A stretch of DNA of 35,278 nt from an uncultured Flavobacteriales bacterium (GTDB lineage: Bacteria; Bacteroidota; Bacteroidia; Flavobacteriales_G; Salibacteraceae): positions 1 to 35,278 of the forward strand of contig CALKOP010000097.1 of assembly GCA_938091155.1 (NCBI GenBank). The letters are read 5' to 3'. Numbering within the stretch: position 1 is the stretch's first letter; every line of letters begins with the position of its first letter. The notes below the pieces were generated by a model. The model worked only from the letters and a program-made list of their open reading frames with translations. It was not told the DNA's origin and ran no database searches. Shown piece after piece: positions 25,305 to 33,617 of the stretch. Both the position numbers and the translations under genes were made by a program.

Positions 25305-27179
25305 ATGTCGAAACCCATTTATCTTTTCGCTTTTTCTGCTCTATTTATCTCAGCTTGCTCCTCCGAACCAAAAGAGGAAACTGAAGTGGTAGTTGAAACA
25401 CAGAAATATGCTATACCCATTCACAGTTTTGCCCAACCAAATAAAGCTGCAGTCACCCATCTAAACTTGGATATCCTAGTTGATTTTGATTCAAAGGCCA
25501 TCAGCGGCAGTGCTACGTATGATGTAGTGGTGAATGCCGGGGAAAATAGGATTGTGTTTGATACAAGAAATCTTTCGATCAAGGAAGTGACAATTGATGG
25601 GATGATTACCAAGAATTGGTGGTTGGGACCACTTAAGGAATTTATGGGCGTGCCTTTAGAAATTGAAGTTACCGATAATACGAAACAGGTTTCCATTGAA
25701 TATTCCACGACAGAAGGCGCAGAGGCTTTGCAATGGTTAAATCCTCAGCAAACGGCTGGAAAAGAACATCCTTTTTTGTTTACCCAGTCACAGGCTATTT
25801 TAGCAAGAACATGGATTCCATGTCAAGACAGTCCAGGTATTCGATATACCTATGAGGCCACTGTTAAAGTGCCAAACGATTTGATGGCATTAATGAGTGC
25901 TACAAATCCTACTAAAATTGATTCGTCAGGCAAGTACAATTTCGAAATGAAGCAACCTATTCCAAGTTATCTCATGGCTTTGACAGTGGGTGATTTGCGA
26001 TTTGCGCCCATTGGAGATGAAACGGGGGTGTATGCTGAGCCTTCGGTATTGGAATCGGCAGCATATGAGTTTGCTGATATGCAAAAAATGCTTGAAGCAG
26101 CAGAAGCGCTTTATGGTAAGTATGCTTGGGAACGTTATGACGTGATTGTCTTACCTCCAAGTTTCCCGTTTGGCGGCATGGAGAATCCTCGCTTAACGTT
26201 TGCAACGCCAACAATATTGGCTGGCGATAGGTCTCTCACGGCATTAGTAGCGCATGAATTAGCTCATAGCTGGAGCGGTAATTTGGTTACAAATAGCACG
26301 TGGAATGACTTCTGGTTGAACGAAGGCTTCACCGTTTATTTTGAGCGAAGAATAATGGAAGATGTCTATGATAAAGACTACGCTAATATGCTTGCTATTC
26401 TTGGTTGGCAGGACCTTCAGCACACGCTGGAAGAGTTTGCAGATGTTCCAAATGACACAAAACTTAAGCTTGATTTAGACAATCGTGACCCTGATGATGG
26501 CATGAGCGATATAGCATATGAAAAAGGATACTTTTTGCTTAGGACATTAGAAGAAAACGTGGGTCGAGAAAAGTTTGATGTTTTCTTGAAAGAGCATTTT
26601 ACAGGTAACGCTTTTAAGACCATGACAACAGAACAGTTTTTAGTGAATCTGAAAGAGCAGTTATTAGATGGAAGCGAGGAAAAGTATGCTGAACTTAAAG
26701 TGAAACAATGGGTATATGAACCTGGTATACCTTCGAATGTGGTTGCAGTTGAGTCACCATTATTTGCGCAGGTAGAAGCACAATTAGATTCTTTTCTTGC
26801 AACTGGAAATCCCGCAGTAATTGACACAGCCAAGTGGACTACACACCAATGGTTGCACTTTCTGAGAAATATGCCAGAAGAGGTAAGTGTCGAAAACCTA
26901 GCAGCAATTGATAACACATTTGGGTTTACCAAAACTGGCAATAGCGAGATTGCTGCAGAGTGGTACGTTCTATCCATTGAGAACAATTATGCTCCAGCAA
27001 ATCAAGCCATCAAAGATTTCCTAATTCGAGTGGGACGTAGAAAGTTTCTAACCCCAATATATGGTGCGCTTATAAAAGCTGACCCCTCCAAAGAAAGCGC
27101 AAAGGCCATTTATGCCAAGGCACGACCTAATTATCATTCGGTGTCAACGAATACGTTGGACGCCATGTTAGATATTTGA
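25305..27179 (+). CDS. M1 family metallo-aminopeptidase lipoprotein
   Basis: A 624-residue zinc aminopeptidase of the M1 family, closest in form to leukotriene-A4-hydrolase-like members. A lipoprotein signal peptide ends in ISAC (Cys18), so the enzyme is anchored in the envelope. The substrate-binding motif FPFGGMENPRLTF (286-299) is followed by the zinc site HELAHSW (His317, Glu318, His321) with the third ligand Glu340 in WLNEGFTVYFE. A C-terminal helical domain follows, as in LTA4 hydrolase. It removes N-terminal residues from peptides outside the cytoplasm. The next gene, proline dehydrogenase, starts eight bases after its stop, indicating one transcript. Confidence 0.95.
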   Translation: MSKPIYLFAFSALFISACSSEPKEETEVVVETQKYAIPIHSFAQPNKAAVTHLNLDILVDFDSKAISGSATYDVVVNAGENRIVFDTRNLSIKEVTIDGMITKNWWLGPLKEFMGVPLEIEVTDNTKQVSIEYSTTEGAEALQWLNPQQTAGKEHPFLFTQSQAILARTWIPCQDSPGIRYTYEATVKVPNDLMALMSATNPTKIDSSGKYNFEMKQPIPSYLMALTVGDLRFAPIGDETGVYAEPSVLESAAYEFADMQKMLEAAEALYGKYAWERYDVIVLPPSFPFGGMENPRLTFATPTILAGDRSLTALVAHELAHSWSGNLVTNSTWNDFWLNEGFTVYFERRIMEDVYDKDYANMLAILGWQDLQHTLEEFADVPNDTKLKLDLDNRDPDDGMSDIAYEKGYFLLRTLEENVGREKFDVFLKEHFTGNAFKTMTTEQFLVNLKEQLLDGSEEKYAELKVKQWVYEPGIPSNVVAVESPLFAQVEAQLDSFLATGNPAVIDTAKWTTHQWLHFLRNMPEEVSVENLAAIDNTFGFTKTGNSEIAAEWYVLSIENNYAPANQAIKDFLIRVGRRKFLTPIYGALIKADPSKESAKAIYAKARPNYHSVSTNTLDAMLDI

Positions 27180-27187
27180 AAAACGAA

Positions 27188-28375
27188 ATGGAGCAACAGA
27201 AAATAGATTCTCCTGTCATTTTTGACGATACTACACAGGCCTTTGCGCACCTAAGCGACAATGATCTAAGGTCTAACTATTGGATCTTTCGTTTGATGAA
27301 TAGCTCATTTCTGACAGGGTTGTCTACCTCACTTGCTGAGCTTGCCATTAAGATTGGTTTTCCGGTAAGTTGGGCAGCAAAGCCAACTGTTTTTCGAGTG
27401 TTTTGTGGTGGGGAAACTATCGATGAATCGCTTGAAGTGGTCAATAAATTAGGAGAAAACAAAGTTGGGGCTATTCTCGATTATTCTGTTGAGGGACAAG
27501 ATTCGGAATCTGAGTTTGCGAAGACAGAGAAAGAGTTAATTGAGATTGTAAGTATTGCTAAGGATAATCCACACATTCCCGTCACTTGCATGAAGATAAG
27601 CGGCATAGCTTCAAATCGATTATTGGAGCGGTTATCATCTGGAGTTGATTTAACTGATCCTGAAAGAGTGTTAAGCGGAGTCTTACACAAACGTTTCGAG
27701 CGTATTTGTCAGGCAAATTTTGATGCTGGAGTTCCAGTTTATGTAGATGCCGAGGAAAGCTGGATACAGCCGGCTATTGATCGATTAGTGGAATCCATGA
27801 TGTCCAAATTCAATAAGGACAAAGCCATAGTGTTTCAAACGCTACAAATGTTTAGACATGATCGGTTAGCATACTATCGAGACTTGATCGAAAAAGCTAG
27901 AATTGGTGGCTTTAAAGTTGGAATGAAAATCGTGCGGGGTGCTTACCTTGATAAAGAGAATGAAAGAGCTGAAGAGAAGGGTTATTCTTCGCCTATTCAA
28001 CCCAGCAAGGTTGCCACAGATGAGGCATATAATGCAGCTTTGAAGTTGAGTATAGATAACCTCGATTGGGTGGAGTTTTGCGCAGGAACACACAATGAAT
28101 ACAGTAGCCAATACTTGGCCTTTTTAATGAATGAAAAAGGACTGCAAAACGATCATCCGAATATATATTTCAGCCAATTGTACGGTATGAGTGATTATAT
28201 GAGCTTTAACTTAGCTGCTGCGGGATATAACGTGAGTAAATACTTGCCTTACGGCCCCGTTAAATTCACCCTGCCTTACCTCATTAGAAGAGCAAAAGAA
28301 AACACCGCCATTGCAGGCCAAATGGGTAAAGAGTTCAGTATGATACTGAAGGAGCAGTCGAGAAGGAAAAGCTGA
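27188..28375 (+). CDS. Proline dehydrogenase
   Basis: A 395-residue monofunctional proline dehydrogenase (PRODH domain, a flavin-binding TIM barrel), which oxidises proline to pyrroline-5-carboxylate and passes electrons to quinone. Recognised segments include VPVYVDAEESWIQPAID, MKIVRGAYLDKENERAEEKG, SKVATDEAYNAAL and FCAGTHNEYSS, plus the C-terminal YLPYGPVKFTLPYLIRRAKEN that forms the closing helix near the active site. The P5C dehydrogenase half of bifunctional PutA is absent. The track start is a TTG overlapping the previous stop; the ATG at 27188 is preferred. It is cotranscribed with the M1 peptidase, which links proline oxidation to peptide breakdown. Confidence 0.94.
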   Translation: MEQQKIDSPVIFDDTTQAFAHLSDNDLRSNYWIFRLMNSSFLTGLSTSLAELAIKIGFPVSWAAKPTVFRVFCGGETIDESLEVVNKLGENKVGAILDYSVEGQDSESEFAKTEKELIEIVSIAKDNPHIPVTCMKISGIASNRLLERLSSGVDLTDPERVLSGVLHKRFERICQANFDAGVPVYVDAEESWIQPAIDRLVESMMSKFNKDKAIVFQTLQMFRHDRLAYYRDLIEKARIGGFKVGMKIVRGAYLDKENERAEEKGYSSPIQPSKVATDEAYNAALKLSIDNLDWVEFCAGTHNEYSSQYLAFLMNEKGLQNDHPNIYFSQLYGMSDYMSFNLAAAGYNVSKYLPYGPVKFTLPYLIRRAKENTAIAGQMGKEFSMILKEQSRRKS

Positions 28376-28384
28376 TAACTAATC

Positions 28385-28570
28385 ATGGAATTCATAAGTT
28401 CCAATCAGTTGTATAAACAACCAGTAGGAATTTATACTGCGCGTATCCGAAATGAGAATGTTTCAACTGGCGTAAAATTCACAGTTATACAGGGATTGCT
28501 GCCAATCTCATTTCTGTTCGATATTGCGAATCCATCGCTTACCGGGCATCTCGAATATGGAATGACTTAG
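28385..28570 (+). pseudogene. Possible remnant of a T9SS sorting tail
   Basis: The 61-codon frame starts MEFISSNQLYKQPVGIYTAR and continues with a stretch ending GVKFTVIQ, which resembles the last strands of a T9SS type A C-terminal sorting domain (usual form ..GIYxVRIxxx..KFVVQ). Such tails end at the very C-terminus, yet here the frame continues for 25 unrelated codons and no larger protein precedes it. It may be a fragment left by a deletion. This is a weak, pattern-based call. Confidence 0.3.
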
Positions 28571-29541
28571 TGCGGACGACACGAATAACAGGCAAAGCAA
28601 AAGCACAAACTCTATTTCTTTTGACTGATATATCTGCCAGACTGATAATCGATTGACATAATGCAATAACAACATTGTTGGGTATTGGATGATGTAAAGC
28701 GCATAGCTGATTCTATGAATATAGTGCATTTGTTTTGATGATAGAAAAAGGCTGATCTTTTAGGAAGATGTATGATGCTAAATACGAGTTCGGCAAAAAG
28801 TGGACTAAGTAATCCGTTATGACTTAGCTGGACCATCGGGGTGTTATTGGTCAGTATCCAAAGCAATAATGGCGTGGCTGAAATAAAAATTATCAAGTAA
28901 GCTTTTGGGCTCCATGTGCTTAGGTTTTTGTGATCAAGAATGACCTTCATGGAAGCGATGCCAAACAAAAAAATACTAAGATGCATTAATGGGTGGTATT
29001 GAGACACCAAATCAGCAAATGTGATAATCTGGGTTAAACTCCAAAAAGCAACAGTTGTGATCCAAACTAATTAGCTTGTTGTTTTTTTGATAAAGACCAA
29101 CGATACTTGGGAAGCATATATAAAAGAACATTTCGTTGGATAGCAACCACCTTGGATAGTTTAAACTCAACTCTTCCCGCTAAACCATGACTGCAAGAGA
29201 AGGGCACTTAGCAGTGATTTTGATGTGAATATTTCTTGTTGCTATATTAGATGGCTTATTATTAAAAAGAGAAGGAGAGCAAGAAAATAGAGCGGGTAGA
29301 TTCTGGAAAAACGATTGATCAAAAAGACAGATGGTCTAAACGTGTTTTAAAGCAATTGGCTTTGATATGCTTTGTAAAGGACGAGCCTCGATAAATAGAA
29401 GAAATAAGAAACGGCAATATTTCCATTTGCAAAGAAGGTTCGTACTCCGCCTTGGATAGCATCCAATTCTAACCCAAAATGGAAAAACACAACCAACAAG
29501 GCCGCTACAAATCGTGTAAATGTGAGGTTATGAGTGTTCAC
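28508..29541 (-). pseudogene. Acyltransferase-3 (OafA-like) membrane acyltransferase, degraded
   Basis: The pieces of an acyltransferase-3 family protein (about 345 residues) lie in order on the minus strand but cannot be read through. A GTG-started opening NLTFTRFVAALLVVFFHFGL and SYFFYLSRLVLY end at TAA (29349-29347); the same frame continues as FLINRFSRIYPLYFLALLLF to TAG (29244-29242) and on to LLLQSWFSGKS. A frameshift near 29165-29178 leads to LSLNYPRWLLSNEMFFYICFP, another near 29058-29070 to WITTVAFWSLTQ and QYHPLMHLSIFLFGIA, and a third near 28725-28745 to RISYALYIIQYPT and FEMPGKRWIRNI. Such enzymes O-acylate surface polysaccharides. Two stops and three frameshifts mean the function is lost. 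Confidence 0.85.
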
Positions 29542-29645
29542 GATATTATCTCATGAAAATATAACTCTATCATTTGTCTGGCACAATTCGGACTGAGTAT
29601 TTTGTAAAATGAGCAACACTATTTTACCAAATTGATTTTACTGAT

Positions 29646-30032
29646 TCATTCAACCTTTTCTCCACATTTAAAGCGAAGGGGAAGAGTAAATTGATACATA
29701 CGAGATTCAGAAATTTCAGATTTCCAATTCCAAGTTTTCATCGCTTCACAAGCTTTCACTGCATTCTTACTGAAATCAGTGTGTGGAGAACGCATTAATT
29801 TAATTTCACTGACTTCTCCATTATCATCGAAAATAACAAGCACAACTGCATAGGTATTGATTCCTGACTGGCTCTAGGTTTCAGGACACTCAAGATACTC
29901 CGCCAAGTGATCTTGTATGTATTGTTGTTTTTCTGAAGTTAGTTTCTCAAAGCTTATTGAAAGGTTTTCTTGCGCATTGAGTAAACTAGAAAAGCCAATT
30001 ACGGAAATAAAAAGCATTAATTTTCTAAGCAT
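29646..30032 (-). pseudogene. Small secreted TonB-C-like protein interrupted by a TAG
   Basis: Reading from the ATG at 30032 gives a signal peptide (MLRKLMLFISVIGFSSLLNAQ) and 31 more residues, then TAG at 29876-29874; the same frame continues as NTYAVVLVIFDDNGEVSEIKL to SRMYQFTLPLRFKCGEKVE and ends at 29646. The second part resembles a TonB C-terminal domain (VxFxVxxxGxVxxIKVxxS ... TLPLRF). Apart from the one TAG the 128-codon frame is intact. The start overlaps the end of menE by eight bases, so it was probably the next cistron. The track shows only the fragment after the stop, from an internal ATG. Confidence 0.7.
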
Positions 30033-31128
30033 TCTGAACAATCAACTTTACCGTTTTTTTGCGGTGAATTTTACCGTTTTCAGTTTCCATAAATTCATCC
30101 ACATAACATACTTCTTTCGGAGCTTCGTATTTGCTTAAGTCTGTTCGCATATCATTCATGATTTCGGCTTCGTCGACTTCTGAAAGTGGTTGGCTTTCCA
30201 GTACTAATATGACTCGCTCGCCTAAATCTTCGTCCTTCAACCCTGCTATGAAAAAGCGTGTATTGAACAAAGGTTTTATGATTTTCTCTAGAACCTCAGG
30301 AATAATTTTCATTCCACCACTATTGATGAGGTTGTCGGCCCGGCCCATCCAGTGAAAAGAACGATCATCAACCATGGTTACGATATCGTTTGTGATGGTT
30401 GGGTTGGTAGGCAATGCTTCGGAATGAATGACTAAACAGCCACGATCATCCAACTCAATATTAATTGTTTCGAGAATCTTGAATGGTTCGCGTTCTTTGG
30501 TTCCGCTTATTCGCCTAAGAGCTACATGCGAAATGGTTTCCGTCATTCCAAAGGATTCGTAAATTTCATTCGGCCAAACACGAAGTTTAGCTTCCAAAGT
30601 GTTGTCCACATGTCCTCCACCAATAATGATTTTTTCCACTTTCTGCCAACGTGCGGTTGCTTCATCATCTTTTGAAATAGAGCTCATCTGATACGGTACT
30701 ACTGCTGCAAAAGTCATGTTAACACCCGATGGTAGTTCTGGTTTTGCGGTGTTGTCCGTGATATATAAGTCTAAGTCACCAATAATGGTGCGTGCTATCA
30801 TCATTTTACCACCGATAAATCGGTTGGGTAGGCAGAGCAAGGCACTATTCCCTGGCTTAAGATTAAGGCTGCTAAGCGTTCTCTCAGCGCTCGCTAGGAT
30901 TTGCTCTTTTTTGATTTTTATGTTCTTTGGACGTCCCGTACTACCAGAAGTTCGGGCCTCAACCCATTCCTTTCGATTGCTCCAGTCAACCACAAATTCT
31001 AGAATTTCTTCTAAATTTCCGATGCGATATCCTTCTTGCAATTGCTGCTGCGCATATGCACGCCATCCTTGCAAAGATCGCTTTGTTCCGTTAATACTTA
31101 ATGATTTGAAATCCCTCCAATCGCTCAT
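30025..31128 (-). CDS. menE: o-succinylbenzoate-CoA ligase (AMP-binding enzyme)
   Basis: MenE activates o-succinylbenzoate with ATP and CoA, producing the substrate of MenB. The 367 residues hold the ANL superfamily motifs: phosphate loop ARTSGSTGRPKNIK (58-71), YESFGMTETISHV, the hinge region WMGRADNLINSGGMKI and the C-terminal lysine region ETENGKIHRKKTVK. The protein is shorter than the ~450-residue E. coli form because much of the usual N-terminal subdomain is missing; compact versions are normal in Bacteroidota. Its start overlaps the menC stop (ATGA), so the two are translationally coupled. Its neighbour menC makes the acid it activates, which supports the assignment over other acyl-CoA ligases. 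Confidence 0.9.
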   Translation of the reverse strand: MSDWRDFKSLSINGTKRSLQGWRAYAQQQLQEGYRIGNLEEILEFVVDWSNRKEWVEARTSGSTGRPKNIKIKKEQILASAERTLSSLNLKPGNSALLCLPNRFIGGKMMIARTIIGDLDLYITDNTAKPELPSGVNMTFAAVVPYQMSSISKDDEATARWQKVEKIIIGGGHVDNTLEAKLRVWPNEIYESFGMTETISHVALRRISGTKEREPFKILETINIELDDRGCLVIHSEALPTNPTITNDIVTMVDDRSFHWMGRADNLINSGGMKIIPEVLEKIIKPLFNTRFFIAGLKDEDLGERVILVLESQPLSEVDEAEIMNDMRTDLSKYEAPKEVCYVDEFMETENGKIHRKKTVKLIVQNA

Positions 31129-32153
31129 GTTAGTATAGGGTTAAAGTTCCATCTGTGTTTGGGGTTTGTAAACAAAAATTGGCCTTGAATATATAAAGGA
31201 GAATTGAGATTGTTGGTGTATAATCCACCAGTGCCTAATCCTTGGGGCATACTAACGTTTTTTCGGTAGGCGTATTGCGCAATAGTATCGAGACCTACGT
31301 TGCTTTCTAAGGCAGATGTTAGCCACCATCCAATTCTTGTCTTTTCGGCCATTTCAATGATTTTATCACACATTTCAAGTCCACCCAATAAACTTGGTTT
31401 GAGAATTATGTATTGTGGATTGATGGTTTCCATCATGTTCAATAATTGACTTTCATTCAATCCAATCAGTTCTTCGTCCAGTGCAATTGGAATAGGCGAA
31501 TTTGAGCATAATTGAGCCATTTCTTCCCATTGATTGCTGGCTATTGGTTGTTCGATGGAGTGAAGGTTATACTTGCTAAGCTGTTGAAGTTTTTGTAAAG
31601 CATCTGAGGCCGAAAAGGCCCCATTTGCATCCACTCTTAGTTCTAGCTCTTGGTGGTTGTATTCGCCTCGTATCCAGTGAAGCAGATCTAGTTCTGTGTT
31701 AAAGTCAATTGCTCCAATTTTGATTTTAATGCAAGTGAATCCCGCAGACACTTTCTCCTTGATTTGATTTTTCATGAAATCAACTTCTCCCATCCAAATC
31801 AGGCCGTTTATTGGAATGCCTTTTTTTTCAAGTTGGAAGTCCTTGCTTTGTTGTTTGCCATTTTGTGCCTTTTTGAACTCAATCATTTCAAGACCAAATC
31901 GTATGGCTGGAAATTGACTGAGATCGACAGCATTTGTTTTGATAGCCGCACAAAGCTCATCGAGTTTGGCTTCAATTTCTAGGACAGGATCGGGACTTAA
32001 GCCTTCAATAATACTGCACTCACCCAATAGGGGTTGATTGGACTCGCTTTCTCGATAGATTAGGAACCATGAGTCTTTAGTTCGCAACACACCCCTTGAT
32101 GTGCCGCTAGGCTGATTAAACTGTAGTGTGTATTTTTTCCATGAGAGACCCAA
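31125..32153 (-). CDS. menC: o-succinylbenzoate synthase
   Basis: MenC dehydrates SHCHC to o-succinylbenzoate in menaquinone synthesis. The 342 residues show the enolase superfamily active site: the KxK pair K143 and K145 in CIKIKIG, metal ligands D175 (RVDANGAF), E201 (SIEQP) and D226 (ALDEE), and the second base K252 (ILKPSLLGG). The N-terminal capping domain includes SGTSRGVLRTKD. The start is TTG at 32153; no in-frame ATG exists between it and accA. Directly upstream TATATTCG ends only five bases before this codon, so a leaderless message is possible. It overlaps menE by four bases. Confidence 0.92.
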   Translation of the reverse strand: MGLSWKKYTLQFNQPSGTSRGVLRTKDSWFLIYRESESNQPLLGECSIIEGLSPDPVLEIEAKLDELCAAIKTNAVDLSQFPAIRFGLEMIEFKKAQNGKQQSKDFQLEKKGIPINGLIWMGEVDFMKNQIKEKVSAGFTCIKIKIGAIDFNTELDLLHWIRGEYNHQELELRVDANGAFSASDALQKLQQLSKYNLHSIEQPIASNQWEEMAQLCSNSPIPIALDEELIGLNESQLLNMMETINPQYIILKPSLLGGLEMCDKIIEMAEKTRIGWWLTSALESNVGLDTIAQYAYRKNVSMPQGLGTGGLYTNNLNSPLYIQGQFLFTNPKHRWNFNPILT

Positions 32154-32158
32154 CAGCG

Positions 32159-32166
32159 CGAATATA
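32159..32166 (-). promoter_or_regulatory. Candidate -7 box at the menC start
   Basis: TATATTCG on the minus strand ends five bases before the TTG start of menC. The same eight bases lie six bases before the folP ATG and 21 before DUF1684. If it works as a -7 element, transcription would begin at or beside the start codon. Confidence 0.35.
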
Positions 32167-32221
32167 ACTTGTGTGATTTGCTTCGCGAAAAGAAAAACGA
32201 AGGGATGATTATAACTCAGGG

Positions 32222-33181
32222 CTAGCCTTCTACGTACACACCCATATTACTGAATTTCTCAATCCTAGCCTTGGTTCTCAGCTCTGGCTTTGTACGCTTC
32301 AATGAATCATATTGCGCAAGGATTTCCTTCTTCACGTTTTCGAATGCCTCTACTGGATTGGTATGCGCTCCGCCTAAAGGTTCAGCAATAATGCCATCAA
32401 TGAGACCATTTTTGAGCATATCGTCTGAAGTAAGCTTCAGTGCATCTGCGGCCTGCTCTTTGAAATCCCAACTTCTCCATAAAATAGACGAACATGATTC
32501 TGGAGAAATTACAGAATACCAGGTGTACTGCATCATTAATACCTTATCCGCGACACCAAGACCCAATGCTCCCCCAGAAGCCCCTTCTCCAATTACGATT
32601 GCAATCACAGGTACATTAAGATTGAACATCTCAAAAATGTTTCGTGCTATAGCTTCACCTTGTCCTCGCTCTTCCGCTTCTAGACCTGGGAAAGCTCCTG
32701 GAGTGTCAATTAAACAAACAATGGGTTTATTGAACTTTTCCGCCATGCGCATCAATCGCAGTGCTTTTCGATAACCCTCAGGGTTCGCCATTCCGAAATT
32801 TCGGTATTGACGCATTTTGGTGTTGATGCCTTTTTGCTGTCCAACGAACATGAATGTCTTACCATCAATACTCCCTAATCCTCCCACCATCGCCTTGTCA
32901 TCTCGCACTCCTCGATCTCCATGCAATTCGATAAAATCACCACCAGTAATTGCTTCAATATATGCTAGGGTATACGGTCGTTCTGGATGACGACTTACCT
33001 GCACCTTTTGCCAAGGTGTGAGGTTCTTGTAAATTTCTTTTCGAGTGGCAGCGACCTTTTGCTCTAATTCCTTAATGGATTCGGACGATTTGAGTTTACT
33101 CTTCTCTTTAACCTGCTCAAGTTTATGAAGTTGCTCAACAAGTTCTTCAATCGGTTTCTCAAAATCTAAATAAACAGCCAT
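32222..33181 (-). CDS. accA: Acetyl-CoA carboxylase carboxyltransferase subunit alpha
   Basis: AccA, with AccD, transfers the carboxyl group from biotin to acetyl-CoA to give malonyl-CoA, the first committed step of fatty acid synthesis. The 319 residues are the normal length. Recognisable stretches are the N-terminal coiled helix region, [41 protein letters not shown], the crotonase-fold core [29 protein letters not shown], and [20 protein letters not shown]. It lacks the four-cysteine zinc motif, which belongs to AccD. It is followed 68 bases on by menC and preceded by a small remnant gene; a good TAACTTTG box stands 22 bases upstream, so it likely has its own promoter. Confidence 0.97.
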   Translation of the reverse strand: MAVYLDFEKPIEELVEQLHKLEQVKEKSKLKSSESIKELEQKVAATRKEIYKNLTPWQKVQVSRHPERPYTLAYIEAITGGDFIELHGDRGVRDDKAMVGGLGSIDGKTFMFVGQQKGINTKMRQYRNFGMANPEGYRKALRLMRMAEKFNKPIVCLIDTPGAFPGLEAEERGQGEAIARNIFEMFNLNVPVIAIVIGEGASGGALGLGVADKVLMMQYTWYSVISPESCSSILWRSWDFKEQAADALKLTSDDMLKNGLIDGIIAEPLGGAHTNPVEAFENVKKEILAQYDSLKRTKPELRTKARIEKFSNMGVYVEG

Positions 33182-33203
33182 AATTATCGGTTTTAAGGGT
33201 GGC

Positions 33204-33211
33204 CAAAGTTA
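33204..33211 (-). promoter_or_regulatory. Promoter of accA (Bacteroidota type)
   Basis: TAACTTTG on the minus strand is an exact match to the Bacteroidota -7 consensus TAnnTTTG, 22 bases before the accA ATG. TTGG lies 17 bases further upstream, in the place of the -33 TTTG. This is the best promoter match in the window. Confidence 0.6.
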
Positions 33212-33236
33212 GAATTTGATTGCATAGACCAAGCAT

Positions 33237-33569
33237 TCATTGCTCAATGTCTTGTAATGTCTCAACCACGCCAATAGCCAACTTCTTTTTTGCATTTTGA
33301 ATGCAGTGCGAGTTTGAATATTTTCCAAGAAAATCAATTTTTTCAAGCGATATTGAATGGTCGATGACTTCTGTCTTCAATGAATTAAAATGATCTAAAA
33401 GAAATGCCCTATTCGCCATTGCAATTTGATCTAATGCTTTTTTTGATAGGTCCTTCATTCCTTTTGAATTAAAAGGCACAAAATGAATAATTGTGTTCCA
33501 ACCTTCGTTTTGAGCCAAGTTGATAATATCGAAATAGATGGAAAGTTGCGCTAGCTGCTAGGTGTTCAT
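33237..33569 (-). pseudogene. Small protein resembling an SGNH-hydrolase C-terminus, probable remnant
   Basis: From the ATG at 33569 the frame reads MNT, a TAG (33560-33558), then QLAQLSIYFDIINLAQNEGWN and about 85 more residues to 33237. The track begins at a TTG (33518) inside it. The second part looks like the end of an SGNH or DUF1574-type protein: YFDIINLAQNEGWNTIIHFVPF as the strand before the last helices, then VIDHSISLEKIDF and YSNSHCIQNAKKKLAIG, where the His would be the catalytic one. The N-terminal GDS block is missing, so it is probably a truncated relic rather than a working enzyme. It lies between folP and accA. A short real gene starting internally cannot be excluded. Confidence 0.4.
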
Positions 33570-33617
33570 GCTAAAGGCCCCTGTTTATAAGGGTGTAGTG
33601 CATTCACAATCTTATCC

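Noticed and set aside
26417-26986. 189-residue ORF on the minus strand
   Set aside because: It is antisense to the M1 peptidase core, including the zinc-site region, and has no protein-like features; it is a shadow.
32271-32774. 167-residue ORF on the plus strand
   Set aside because: It lies antisense to accA, rich in Ser and Ala as expected from a reverse-frame shadow.
29242-33560. Internal TAG codons in three decayed frames as a sign of amber recoding
   Set aside because: TAG ends intact genes in this window (ABC ATPase, DUF1684, thioredoxin, Crp/Fnr, accA), and the acyltransferase also carries TAA and frameshifts. Gene decay explains all of them.
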